The translations under genes were made by a program, and so were the position numbers. A stretch of 64,000 bases of DNA from Capitella teleta (Eukaryota > Annelida > Polychaeta > Capitellidae). The stretch spans positions 268,018 through 332,017 of the forward strand of contig KB309773.1 of assembly GCA_000328365.1 (NCBI GenBank), in the 5' to 3' direction. Positions 50,401-57,110 of this stretch are shown here, piece after piece (position 1 is the first letter of the stretch; every line of letters begins with the position of its first letter). The notes beneath the pieces are model-generated. The model was given only the letters and a program-made list of their open reading frames with translations. It was not told where the DNA came from and did not search any database.

Positions 50401-53400
50401 AGCAAAAACACAAGCAGACAAATGATTTTGTGCTAAATATTAAGTAAGTGAAACTAAGTACGGGTACTAGTTGAGTATTTCAGTGGACCTTCACTTGTAC
50501 AGTTAAGACTAAGTTAAGTAATATAGCACCAATTTAAGCATCACACGCCACTCATGAATTCTGAGCCCTTGAGTTCTAGGACAACCAGCCTATTGAACCC
50601 TTTGCATAAACATAATCTGATCTGTAACTCAATGTCCATGAGAACATTAATAGTTACAAGTTCACAAATAAGGTCACATTACGGAATGATGAAACTGTGT
50701 CACTCGACACAAATTTATGCTATTGTAATATTAATTATAGTATTATTAATCAATCAGTTATTTTCGTACAAAATACATACAAAGTAATAAAGCATAAAAT
50801 TATACACATGGAATGAACTTCAATGAAGGGACAGTTATTGCTTTAATAATAAAGGATTAACATAAAATCAGCATCTTGGGTCAAAAATTTTGACCAAGAT
50901 GCTGATTTTATGATAATTTTATGCTGATTTATTTTGATTAATTAATGTATATTTTGACTCAAAATATACAGTATTCAAAATTACTATGACACAGAAACTA
51001 CCAAGTACTGAGCATGCAATGGCATAAAACTCATTGAAGAACAGAAATTAACCAAACAGAAATTTCACAACTTCTCACAAATTGTGATAAGTTGTGAATT
51101 TTATACTACAGAATTGTATGTGTGCAGTAATTGTGAGTCACAATTACTCCACACATACAATTCTGTAGTATAAAATTGAAATACGCAGTAGTATATTGAG
51201 TTGATGAGGATCAAATTACATCTGGACACACATGTTCTTTAGGTGCATCACCAATATCTCAAGTACTTGCATACGTGCAATAAACGGTTATCGGCTAAAG
51301 TCTCTGGCCCATCAGCAAATTCAAGACGAGACTCTAAATCTATAAATAAATACTCCAAGATGACTTAATTATATCATGCTTAATTTTGTCTGGGTGTTTA
51401 TCTGTTGGGCACACAGCCAAAAGAGTTCAAAAGACTGATTGGCAAATGACTAATTGACGAACGTGTAGAATCAGACAGCCCTTGAACCATGGGACTTCCA
51501 ACGATCAAGAACCAATCAATCGAACAAACTAATTCATAGATATACCAGGTAACAAAGAAGTACTTATCACGAAGCGACTGATTAATTGGGGATCTTTTTG
51601 TTTTAAAACGTGATTCTGTTCATACGATGGTCTGACATCACATAATAATACATCTGCAACCACTCAAGAGTTTTGGGAAATTTTTCAATACAACATCAGC
51701 AAAAAGTGTACTACATTAATTAATATTTATATATAAGAGAATAACAATAATAAAAAACAATGATTACAAATTATAGAAATTATAGGCAGAAAAAACTTTA
51801 AAAAGTTCGAACTTGCAACAAAAATATATAATTATGATCACAAGACGTGTAGATGAAAAATAAAAAATATACATGTCAAACAAACATGGATAATGTGATA
51901 ATTATGCTAATCCAATTGCCATATAATGAAGGTCAGATAGTGAAAGCATGTCGGACTAAAGGGGACCTGATTTAGCTCACACAGTGTTTCTGGTTGAGTT
52001 GAATGCAATTTGAGGCATATTGGCCATCAAAACATTTCACTTGCTTCATATATTTGCAATAGCAAACATAACAAAACAGTGCCTTGGGTCAAACATCATC
52101 CAATAACTATTTCAAGGCCAAGCTTAATTGGTCACATGAAAGCGAACATCTGTCCGAAGGTCTCCTTGGCATATTCAGAAGAAGCATTTGGTGAGGATGA
52201 ACAACTATTGGCCATTGGCCCTTGCTAAGAAACAGGAATCGCTGTCAATCAGACTAATTTTAAAGACATTCAGTTACATAATGCTTCAAAGGGATACATC
52301 TATATTTATAAATTTAAGAGATTCAACAAACAAATTTAAAACAACATAATTGTATAAAACTTGAGGGAAGAGACAGTATGCAAGGATTCAACTACTGTAG
52401 AACAGGAAATTTCCACAGACTGCAAATTTCGCGGTTTTAAGGCTGAGGCCTTTATTCAAGGCACCAATTATTCGTGGTCAAGTGTAAGGTCTTATATTGT
52501 TTAAGATCACCCAGAAATATTTCGCTGGCATCTAATTTTCACGGTCAATTTCATGCGGCGTAAAAATTTCCTATTCTACAGTATTTCGACACCCTAACAT
52601 GAACCAAAAATTTTATCATTGATTTATATGATGAAATTATGATTTGAGCAAAAATGTTAAAATTGATATAAAAAATGCAGAGATCAGTTGATAACAGGAG
52701 TATTTCTGATTGATTAAGTGCATAAAACCGCATTAAATGACCTAGTCCCATACTGACCAAAATAGTGTGTCTCGGTCACATAGAGCAGTAGCCCTACCCT
52801 AGGTCTGATCCCAATCGCCACTGGATTATATTGGTAATCATGCGGCATTAGATAGGCCTAATAGAGTAGACTCAGTAGAATGATTCTAGAAATCTTCAAT
52901 TTATGTTCTATTATATTCAAATGTATCATACTGAATATGAAATAGCATACTGGTTATGCATACCATAATGCAATAGTATCATCAATCTATTCTCAACTTT
53001 TAGCCACGGCGTTTGTTAATCGCGAGCGTGAGTAAAAAATTGCTTACGATACATGTTGACCTCCCTTCGCCTTTAGTGCACTTGGGAGTATTTCATGTTG
53101 CCGCTCGTCAAGCGATACTGTAGAACAGGAAATTTTCGCGCCGCTTGAAATTTACCGTGAAAATTAGATGCCAGCAAAATTTTGCTCACGAGGGTAATTT
53201 AAATTATAAGGCCTGATAAGCGCATACAAGTAATTCTCACGCTGTTTTTCCTATGATTGGTTGGTTGCAGCTGATGTCTTGGACCTTTCAGAGCACCTAG
53301 TGCCACCCACCGATGAATTATGAAATCTATATCACAGAGCAGATACTCAGAATTACGCGGGTTTTGAAGTTTTATACCAATTAATAATAATAATTAATAA

Positions 53401-53684
53401 CAATAATAGTTTTATACCTTGGGAGTCGTGTGATTGAAGAATAAAGATGCATAGTACAGTGATGGCCTACCAAAGCTCGGTCCAGTGAATTTATATCATT
53501 TTATTCCACAGACATTGAAACTCATGTAACACTCGCTGTGCAATTCAACCAAATCAGAAGGCAAATATCGCTCTAAGAAAGGGCACATACCTCCTTCCTC
53601 AAATATTTTTTGCTTCTTCTGTTGCTGCAGGGGAATGTCATCATAATCTGGATCAAGGTCATCCAAAGGTCGCTTCTGACTCAT
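19449..53684 (-). CDS. YEATS2: YEATS2 orthologue (ATAC complex histone-acyl reader), 17 coding exons
   Basis: CDS: complement(join(19449..19593,19645..19709,19764..19856,20062..20186,20279..20446,27206..27347,40430..40643,40955..42476,42651..42753,42817..42861,43171..43282,43342..43503,43554..43645,43734..43919,43983..44072,44158..44255,53591..53684)), 3456 nt, 1151 residues. Every intron is GT..AG and all phases agree. The N-terminus (DLDPDYDD, then a coiled segment with [12 protein letters not shown]) matches human YEATS2. The YEATS domain, about 170-290, keeps HPSY and GWGEF; Y232 and W252 correspond to the aromatic acyl-lysine cage residues of the human protein. Residues 328-835 are low-complexity Ser/Thr/Pro/Gln-rich; about 836-960 hold NWNIGKRRA and the [12 protein letters not shown] block; about 1038-1130 is the histone fold. 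YEATS2 binds acylated H3K27 and, through its histone fold, pairs with NC2-beta in ATAC in the nucleus. Three genes lie inside its introns. A non-coding first exon is expected, because an acceptor precedes the start exon at 53695. Confidence 0.93.
20844..20902. promoter_or_regulatory. Perfect 15-bp inverted repeat upstream of candidate TRIM-NHL first exon
   Basis: ATGCGCATCTCATTA at 20844-20858 is exactly mirrored by TAATGAGATGCGCAT at 20888-20902, and the sequences beside each arm (CCAAATAAGG-type) are also duplicated. It sits about 30-100 bp upstream of the transcript start proposed for the TRIM-NHL gene, so a regulatory role is possible. Confidence 0.35.
20930..21131 (+). other. Candidate 5' UTR exon of the TRIM-NHL gene
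   Basis: The plus strand has a clean donor, AACAG then GTAAGACTT, at about 21131. The TRIM-NHL start codon follows an acceptor (TTTGCGTATTTCAG, exon begins 23628). A non-coding first exon here joined to 23628 is plausible; the upstream boundary is a guess. Confidence 0.35.
21132..23627. other. Intron-like sequence between candidate 5' exon and TRIM-NHL
   Basis: AT-rich with no protein-like frame, RNA gene or clear repeat. It lies inside a YEATS2 intron on the other strand. Confidence 0.4.
23633..26749 (+). CDS. TRIM-NHL protein with split RING and phosphotyrosine-docking insert
   Basis: 1038 residues in one coding exon; ATG 23633 is the first in-frame start after the acceptor at 23627. RING ligands C10, C13, C25, H27, C30 and C33 are followed by the last pair, C367 and C370 (FPCPVCE), only after an insert of about 333 residues. 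B-box 1 begins at C407, B-box 2 near C467, a coiled coil spans about 505-590, and NHL repeats about 700-960 (blades such as [17 protein letters not shown]). TRIM-NHL proteins are usually E3 ubiquitin ligases whose NHL propeller binds RNA or protein. The insert holds tyrosines in SH2-type contexts: YYEIP (82/83), YENE (115), YLNM (186), YVNA (199), YEDL (223), YDVP (233), YLSL (251), plus a PPPPPL stretch; the tail adds YDVP (987) and YINL (1023). It looks like a scaffold for tyrosine-kinase signalling fused into an E3 (inference). It lies antisense inside a YEATS2 intron. Confidence 0.9.
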   Translation: MSLDEAFLGCPLCCRSLHVPKLLPCMHIFCRKCLRNHVDKTKHLVAKDPFRHHGDDCHDSGYSGDAIGAHDEPSKHDDGGNYYEIPMRFDEAVDTSTETPASSQNSSLERSDTIYENEDSYVTAASCMASSRCKAKAVTIPAVANHKPREHKPSISSLDIEIPADDLLRKPSITTPALRKEESTQYLNMGEVDANAMLYVNADQAAHQRATYKHWTIRNSNHYEDLDQQDSIYDVPRSTELEESRKPDDEYLSLDTQAEVKVQEEEEAAAPPPPPLMRVRRKGPVEKKPEKLKHNKSRGSLPPLPKLDIKLVPLDKAVVHEPLDKAVVQKPLDKAVVHEPLDEAVPIYEKAVDVITPTNEDSYVFPCPVCEKVIDVPVGGVEQFKTCGLVKTMQEMFVSQKKGKPLCANCESKNARYKCLDCKKYLCTGCHEAHHWRKASRKHKVMSLSGTLSASKKRETDSHSAHCNLHRRKPSTHLCSTCNHIICYDCLKTDHSRHVCQTIENCATRDRDYLQSAMLGVGAIQADMESKGKELKEYSVRCATEKKKVLAEVAKQRSLVLKKIEQAYTEITKQVEEEFKTEQKRVEAIEQEVRSSQMRLEQGVAFAENLLKFGRDGDLADASHTLFQGLNEVRHMDTKHLQNELHINFQPDQSAIELLKPFIGEIHAEQIVITGNQPEMNNTDESTQPPILSCKFQPKTFKDQKGCKPTGIAALPNGSILIVDDINKKLKQFDQQGHLLWECAPSDEHAFVDPWDVAVTKEGNYAVTDRSLHLVKMFDRNGEFINEFGSMHLQSAWGIACDSRGRIIVTDATQKSVLVFDSVGTLLFTISNRDRQLFKCPEYVTVNSNDDIIVSDFDKHCILVFDPTGRMLFTFGQKGAGALDFNVPCGVCTDSDTNILVADYTNQRITKLTRNGEFLSHLATRKHGLILPQALIMTPDLHLVVLDRSDVKVFRFTVEEESVEQTRLSLEMSVAAPVFTGDDDNVYDVPTPSANAKRPYYTDTLRKGRASLTALGNESEQLYINLSQGQTSSVETTV
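24568..24670 (+). repeat. 27-bp coding tandem repeat in TRIM-NHL insert
   Basis: Three near-identical 27-bp units and a partial fourth encode PLDKAVVHE-type nonapeptides within the RING insert. The unit is a multiple of three, so length variation is tolerated. Confidence 0.9.
27206..27347 (-). CDS. YEATS2: YEATS2 exon 12
   Basis: Acceptor TTCCTTTCGCAG, donor after GACAATG. It encodes [13 protein letters not shown] through [15 protein letters not shown], aligning with the human segment that contains HIAHWCRCHGYTPPDP. It links in phase to the exon ending at 40430 (GKRRAME) and to 20446 (ETLRHF); the joined PWDNETLR matches human PPDPESLR. This exon sits alone between the two introns that hold nested genes. 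Confidence 0.92.
27348..31390. other. YEATS2 intron, left part
   Basis: No gene supported. Three copies of TCATAACGCA lie at 27443, 27485 and 27805. The block 27.5-28.8 kb is less AT-rich than its surroundings, with short frames but no recognisable protein. Long A-runs occur near 28447, 30441-30491 and 30712-30734. Confidence 0.4.
31391..31592 (+). promoter_or_regulatory. TATA-type promoter with possible first exon
   Basis: ATATAAAAGGCGG at about 31397 is a good TATA box. About 195 nt downstream a canonical donor (TATACAG then GTGAGTAG) ends a possible non-coding exon near 31592. It could start a transcript reading toward the gene at 38068, but nothing proves the link. Confidence 0.3.
31593..35307. 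other. YEATS2 intron, middle part
   Basis: No gene supported. It contains a 26-bp direct duplication near 32608-32660 (CACTGTAACCATATTGTA twice), a G-run near 33452, and paired CRE-like CGATGACGTCACTG words at 34868 and 34890. Confidence 0.4.
35308..36018. mobile_element. Inverted-repeat DNA element, about 700 bp, copy 2
   Basis: Begins TTAAAGGGAGGGAGAACT and ends AGTTCCCCATCCCTTTAA, giving terminal inverted repeats with TTAA at both ends. Full-length similarity to 16163-16854. There is no transposase, so it is non-autonomous. TTAA ends suggest a piggyBac-like target preference, but the terminal bases do not give firm family assignment. It carries the same TGACGTCAG, CGCATGCGC and GATTGGCTG words. 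Confidence 0.78.
37170..37290 (+). promoter_or_regulatory. ETS/YY1-type TATA-less promoter candidate
   Basis: ACCGGAAGTTCC (ETS-like) near 37176 and AAAATGGCG (YY1-like) near 37273 lie in a locally GC-richer stretch, a combination typical of broad housekeeping promoters in animals. It is the nearest such region upstream of the plus-strand gene at 38068. Confidence 0.4.
37437..37527 (+). other. Candidate 5' UTR exon of the GIY-YIG gene
   Basis: Bounded by TCTATCATTCAG on the left and ACGACAG then GTAAAAAAC on the right. An internal ATG here would run out of frame with the main protein, so if real it is untranslated or carries a short upstream frame. Confidence 0.3.
38068..39246 (+). CDS. Death-fold-like + Cys-rich + GIY-YIG (T5orf172-like) protein
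   Basis: 392 residues from ATG 38068; the coding exon begins after the acceptor CTCTTCCACAG at 38056, and the frame is open up to it, so an upstream coding exon is possible. Residues 1-85 ([20 protein letters not shown], then LNRVQ and WVIAWMNE) look helical and resemble a CARD-type death fold; this is weak. A Ser/Thr-rich linker follows, then a cysteine cluster near 228-260 (CPDNC, VCDNCSC) that could bind zinc. Residues 292-390 resemble T5orf172, a GIY-YIG superfamily nuclease domain: GFIFIL for [14 protein letters not shown] for YIG plus the Arg, GEVHAHL for the Glu helix, and [10 protein letters not shown] at the end. The first Tyr is Phe and YIG is YKLA-like, so catalysis is doubtful. 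It lies antisense inside a YEATS2 intron. Role unknown; an immune or DNA-binding function is only inference. AATAAA lies at about 39722. Confidence 0.82.
   Translation: MSEELEWELFEIFESGTFVFPIYEHNAARRVVHYLLMRGILDEEIAEAIEDSTIDLHLWLNRVQGKFMVGEWVIAWMNECREEYEREQGYDDDVSLKVVETDVGRISPLSISRTTTTFDDEPEATGSDGRVTDIASIRTTSTLPDRDHSLDGDSCNNSRPSSPKMFRRIRDENGELPARGRANRPSNLEFLKDSLVLCDGLFIDQPDSGNVSDIYTRDHLLGSFKHDASCPDNCPDSKGLPVCDNCSCAFIHYSYRRNLVETENSKNEKIDEDLCIKDECERAMELNFDTLDKDGPGFIFILTDSKHSTLSWSVEHCYKLASSRQPERCVTEFRGQNIDVDLIWKVKVRRHLEAIGEVHAHLSKHNIHSDWFKCSLSTIMEVVSKTVRQYKV
39840..40260 (+). other. Weak coding-like frame downstream of the GIY-YIG gene
   Basis: An open frame of about 140 residues ([17 protein letters not shown] through [14 protein letters not shown]) ends at 40260 and begins after an acceptor-like CTTGACTCAG. 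The composition looks somewhat protein-like but I recognise no family. It may be an alternative 3' exon, a decayed gene or chance. Confidence 0.2.
40430..40643 (-). CDS. YEATS2: YEATS2 exon 11
   Basis: Acceptor TTTTTTTTTTCCAG, donor GTGAGTTT. It encodes [20 protein letters not shown] through [11 protein letters not shown], matching the human HLETIQQLLTAVVKKIPL ... [12 protein letters not shown] segment. The following intron is about 13 kb and contains the GIY-YIG gene. Confidence 0.93.
40746..40900. mobile_element. Short inverted-repeat element (MITE) in YEATS2 intron
   Basis: Starts TACAGTAGAACAGGAA and ends TTCCTGTTCTACAGTA, 16-bp inverted ends. 155 bp, non-coding. It fills half of the 311-bp intron between YEATS2 exons 10 and 11. 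Relatives lie at 52393-52583 and 53116. Confidence 0.85.
40955..42476 (-). CDS. YEATS2: YEATS2 exon 10 (large low-complexity exon)
   Basis: A 1522-nt exon between acceptor TTTTTCAATTACAG and donor TTTGA|GTGAGTTC. It encodes about 507 residues rich in Ser, Thr, Pro and Gln (for example [20 protein letters not shown]), beginning [20 protein letters not shown]. The human protein has a comparable disordered middle region. Confidence 0.92.
42651..44255 (-). CDS. YEATS2: YEATS2 exons 2-9 (coiled segment and YEATS domain)
   Basis: Eight exons: 44158-44255, 43983-44072, 43734-43919, 43554-43645, 43342-43503, 43171-43282, 42817-42861 and 42651-42753. They encode the N-terminal helix ([19 protein letters not shown]), a linker, and the YEATS domain ([77 protein letters not shown]). 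Introns here are mostly 50-100 nt. One intron contains an AGATA-type microsatellite near 43930-43970. Confidence 0.93.
44256..46696. other. YEATS2 first coding intron, left part
   Basis: AT-rich with TA microsatellites near 44515-44580 and 45755-45850. No gene supported; the frame at 44786-45256 has no recognisable pattern. Confidence 0.4.
46697..46971 (-). CDS. Possible 3' exon of the nested minus-strand gene
   Basis: After an acceptor-like TGCCCCTCCCCCAG the minus frame encodes [20 protein letters not shown] through [19 protein letters not shown] to a stop at 46697. It looks protein-like (alternating helices) but I recognise no family. It could be a further exon of the gene at 47150-49185 or a separate remnant; the phase of the join could not be made to fit with confidence. 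Confidence 0.3.
47150..49185 (-). CDS. Nested gene of unknown function, mitochondrial-like N-terminus, apparent frameshift
   Basis: Exon 1 (48961-49185) encodes 75 residues beginning [20 protein letters not shown], an Arg/Leu-rich, acid-free start like a mitochondrial targeting peptide; its donor is GTAGGTTG. Exon 2 begins after TCTTCACAG at 47772 ([20 protein letters not shown]), in phase, and continues about 154 residues to EKYEPF and a stop at 47308. One base away the next frame continues protein-like to 47150: [20 protein letters not shown], then [19 protein letters not shown]. The simplest reading is one missing base in a CCCTTTT run, giving EKYEPFLRKCPIC: either an assembly error or a true mutation. 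The CPIC...C pattern could bind zinc. I do not recognise the family. It sits inside the first coding intron of YEATS2 on the same strand. Confidence 0.55.
48358..48542 (-). mobile_element. SINE copy (family of 6332), cut by assembly gap
   Basis: GTGAGTGAGTGAGTGATTGG tail followed by the same body as 6332 (GGTGATACGGGCGCCAGAAC, CTTATCGATAAATCC). It ends at the N run, so the tRNA-like head is missing from the assembly. Confidence 0.88.
48543..48592. other. Assembly gap, 50 N
   Basis: Fifty N bases placed inside a SINE copy; the true length is unknown and collapse of a repeat is likely. Confidence 0.98.
49186..50860. other. YEATS2 first coding intron, middle part
   Basis: The right flank of the nested gene has TGATTGGCTGCG (CCAAT-type) near 49291, perhaps its promoter. 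Otherwise no gene or RNA supported. Confidence 0.4.
50861..51177. repeat. Cluster of four near-perfect palindromes
   Basis: Four self-complementary stretches lie in succession: 50861-50912 (arms CATAAAATCAGCATCTTGG), 50946-50970 (TGTATATTTTGA mirrored exactly about one base), 51064-51098 (one mismatch), and 51097-51177 (arms of 40 bp about a single central base with one mismatch). The last two abut. No transposon ends or coding sequence accompany them. Confidence 0.92.
51178..52392. other. YEATS2 first coding intron, right part
   Basis: AT-rich, no gene or repeat supported. Confidence 0.4.
52393..52583. mobile_element. MITE, second copy
   Basis: Starts TACTGTAGAACAGGAAAT and ends ATTTCCTATTCTACAGTA. 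191 bp, non-coding. Same inverted ends as 40746-40900. Confidence 0.85.
53116..53190 (+). mobile_element. MITE, one end only
   Basis: TACTGTAGAACAGGAAAT followed by the same inner sequence as the reversed right end of the 52393 copy (ACCGTGAAAATTAGATGCC). The other end is not present nearby. Confidence 0.75.
53591..53684 (-). CDS. YEATS2: YEATS2 exon 1 (start codon)
   Basis: Encodes [20 protein letters not shown] and ends KIFEEG at the donor GTATGTGC. Human YEATS2 begins with a similar acidic DPDYEDV stretch. An acceptor (CTTTTCAG) directly upstream at 53696 shows that the exon starts at 53695 with 11 nt of 5' UTR and that a non-coding exon lies further right; I could not place it. Confidence 0.88.
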
Positions 53685-53810
53685 TTTGGGCAAGCCTGAA
53701 AAGACAAAAGAACGTTCGTCATCAATAATTGAGAAATAAATTACACTGATGGGAATCCACAAGGATGACAAAATAAAGTGCAGAATGCAAACCGGAATGT
53801 CATGAGGCAT

Positions 53811-53958
53811 GATGGGGTTTTACGGCTCCAGTCCACCCAACCAATTCGGGTGATACGGGCGCCAGGATAGAAGCCCTGGTCCGGGGTTTCCCACTACTCT
53901 TTGATAAATCCTACCATAGGCAGTAGTACACAGCACCCGGCCTTATTAAGCAGTTGGG
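53811..53958 (-). mobile_element. SINE copy (family of 6332), truncated
   Basis: GATGGGGTTTTACGGCTCC through CAGTAGTACACAGCACCCGG matches the 3' half of the family; the tRNA-like head is absent. It lies about 115 bp upstream of the first coding exon of YEATS2. Confidence 0.85.
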
Positions 53959-54179
53959 CACTAAAGGAGATAGTCAACAATGCGTTATAGCGTCGCTCTT
54001 GGGTGATGACTGAAGAGATTGAAGGGCCTAGAATTGTCTTTACTTTAAAGTTTAAACAAAGGCAGAATTAGCGCATTGTTGACATCGCGGGGTTGTTATC
54101 TTTCATCTATCCTTGTAATTGACATCGCTCAGCTTCAGTGAGCAGCGTTTGTGTGCGGAATGGCTGTGTGCTAAGCTAA

Positions 54180-54318
54180 CTGGGCGCTCGAAACGGACAC
54201 TTCAATTTTACACTATCCGTGTTTTAACTATCCGTGCTGAAACACGGATAACGGATAGTACTGAACACACCCAATATCCGACGGATCACGGATACGGATA
54301 TCCGCCCAGCCCTATTTA
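54180..54318 (-). mobile_element. hAT-like non-autonomous element terminus
   Basis: Read on the minus strand the right edge is AGGGCTGGGCGGATATCCG followed by repeated ATCCGT words. A GGGCTGGGCG start followed by palindromic repeats is common at ends of hAT-type MITEs. The opposite end was not found. Confidence 0.45.
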
Positions 54319-56750
54319 TAATGACGCTGATCTTAATAGTGACTACTGATCGTCATTTCCAAAGACACCTCGCAGCTATGCGACTCAAACCCTAATCCCT
54401 ATCTCTGAGAATATCATTCATTTAGTGTTACTTCATACGTGAAACTATTAATTTGGTTAGATAATAACTTTCACATGGATATCGATGTTCAAAGTAAGCT
54501 TCAGTTTCCGTTCAGTTCACAATATTATAGTCCTTTTGTATCAGGACTTGTCTTCAGATTGGAAACGTAGCGATGTGGCATCAAGGAAGTCCAGCCTTCT
54601 CCAGAAGGTCCCTCAGCTGGGTCCACAAGGTCCGGACCACGTGGGTATTCGTGATCCGATCTTCCTGACGTCACCACTCTGTCTCCGCTCTGCTTAAGCT
54701 TTATGACATGCATATACAGTTATGAGGTACTTCTCTTGTCTTTCATTAGTGCAATAGCAAATATGAGAATTTGGGGAGGTTTTATTCTTGAACACGCTGG
54801 TGTGTGTGGTTTGCGAAGTGTGCTGGTTTCATGTGTTTAGACACACCGATATAACAGCCCACTTTACAGCCCTTGCCCACAAGTGAAAACAATAGGCCTT
54901 TGTAGTGGAAAGACCCCCTATTATCGCTCAATATTACTTCACCTAAACAACTGGGATGAACATTAATCAAAAACCACTGTCAGTTGCAGAATGGGAAAAT
55001 AAATAAATTCTAACGACTTTCGTGAGGGAGTCGAGGCGATAAACCTTGCTTTAAAGCATTTCCATTCAAGAAGGCGAACCTTGGTTATCCCGTCGAAGGC
55101 GCGATAGGGTAGGATCACTGTTTGCGAAAACGACAAAATCATAACGTTCTTCATGCATCTTCGAGGTGCCATAGCACTTCTCCAACTGTCTCTGATATGC
55201 GAGAAATTCATAACGAACATTTTACATTGTGATATCACGCCTTTCAGGCTGTATTATGTTGCTTCTTCTATTTTGTGTATCAAGATACATTCCAATATAG
55301 CAATAGTGGTATACCTACTAACATTGTAGACATAACGCCTAAATGCTTACCAAAAATGGCACGCTAATGCAGATGGTTCCCGCAAATACTTAATTATAGG
55401 TGACTCCGGTAACAGTCAGCAATAATCCCATAGCTGACATTTTTCACCGTTCAATAATTATGATGTACAAACTGACCATATTCAGTATTGTATGATAAAG
55501 TGGAATTGTTTTTTTTATATTATACATATTTTATTTAGTTAGTTAGTTTTCTTAACCACGGACGGAATTTCCTATATGATGATGAAGGTGATATTTTAGG
55601 CGTTTGAGTACTCACGAAGACGCGTTGGTATGGATGCGCTAAGTGTTGTTATCACAGGAAGCACTTCGTCTGCGTTTCTCTTATTTGCATGGTGGGTGCA
55701 TACAACCAGACTCAGCGTTGACACCATAGGGACCAGGGACCATTTCATCGAATCGATTTGCAGCTGAACTCTTGATTAACGCCGTTGTTTGCATTCCTGT
55801 CTGTTGGATATTATGACTATGCATTAAAATTGAATTTACCCATGTAATTTAATCAATGTGTACATCAAATTAATGATTAGTATTGTAAGAAAATTAATTA
55901 GGCCACATTGTACTCAGAAGCGTGATATACTGAAGAATATTATGTTTGCACGAACCAACCCCAACCCGCCCCCAGCCTCAGTTACAGCCTCCAAAAGGTA
56001 AAACATAATCCTTGTGGATAAACGACTGCATTGCTCTGTGTCCGGGAAAATAGAACCGCTGTAGGAAGAAATCAAGTATCTGACAGCGCCATGGCGAACA
56101 TTGGTCCGATGTTTCCTTTCGCTATCCTTCCGGCCTCAAATTCTACAAAAACAACCTCACATCCGACAAAATAAGTTAAATATAACATTAAGTTATTTGG
56201 ACGTCCAAGGGGATCACCATGGTCCAGCATAGATATACATATAAAACGAATAGCGAAATATTATATGCAAATATCGATCTCTGCCCTGAAGCGACATTGC
56301 ACTGATCGATTCCGTATGTCCATCCATGGAGAGTAACAATACCCTGGATTACGTACTTATTGACTGTTTGCACTCTTTTGAATCACCAATAAAGAGCGAT
56401 TACTTTATTTTGTATTATAATCAGGATACAGACTCATATCTCACCTCCGAGGTATTGTGGTAAATTAACGGCAATTCATAGAAACTAAAAATATTGAAGA
56501 CACTGTCTGATTTATAAGAGGTTTCTCACTAAGAAGTTATAATGAGGGCTTAGTTCGTGGCGCATATTTAACAATTCATATTTACAGTATTCATCGTATT
56601 TGTCTTCTGCCGCCACATGCTGGCGGTGTGATTTTAACTCTTAACTTCCTTACCAACATTCATCATCCCGTCTGAGAAGCTTCAAGTTAGACCTTAAGTT
56701 GGCTTGGGGCCCATTGTCAATTACAAATACTAATTAATTAACGCCCCAGT
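54319..56750. other. Intergenic, nothing recognised
   Basis: AT-rich upstream flank of YEATS2; the non-coding first exon and promoter of that gene may be here. Two TCATAACG words lie at about 55138 and 55206. No other gene supported. Confidence 0.35.
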
Positions 56751-56759
56751 ACTGAAACT

Positions 56760-57110
56760 AATGAATGTTTGCCCTTCAATAACAATGCGCGCCATTTTCG
56801 GTCAGTCACGGGTTTGTCTCCTCGCCACTCCTATAAAAGGCCTCACCCCAGATCCTTACGTTGTTACGTCCTGAGAGAAAACCCAGTGACGGGGCTGCTG
56901 TCCAGCTAGCCCAAAAAGCTTTGCCGACCTACCAACGGACGCTTGGCCACGAGGCAGGGGACAGACACCGGATCTGACCGGAACTTTATTCTGAAACACA
57001 TGCTATTTGTGGGAATAGATTTCTTTCAATAAAAACTACACTGAAGCCCATCTGCTGATTCGTCCTTTCTGCCAGTCGACCATTAACGCCAACCTTCTGG
57101 TTGAGACAAC
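56760..57110 (+). promoter_or_regulatory. TATA promoter plus early poly(A) signal; possible solo LTR
   Basis: GCGCGCCATTTTCGG near 56788, CTATAAAAGG at about 56831, and AATAAA at 57028, with no coding frame between. TATA and poly(A) signals about 200 nt apart are the usual layout of a retrotransposon LTR. No target duplication or partner LTR was seen, so an ordinary promoter of a short transcript is equally possible. Confidence 0.35.
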
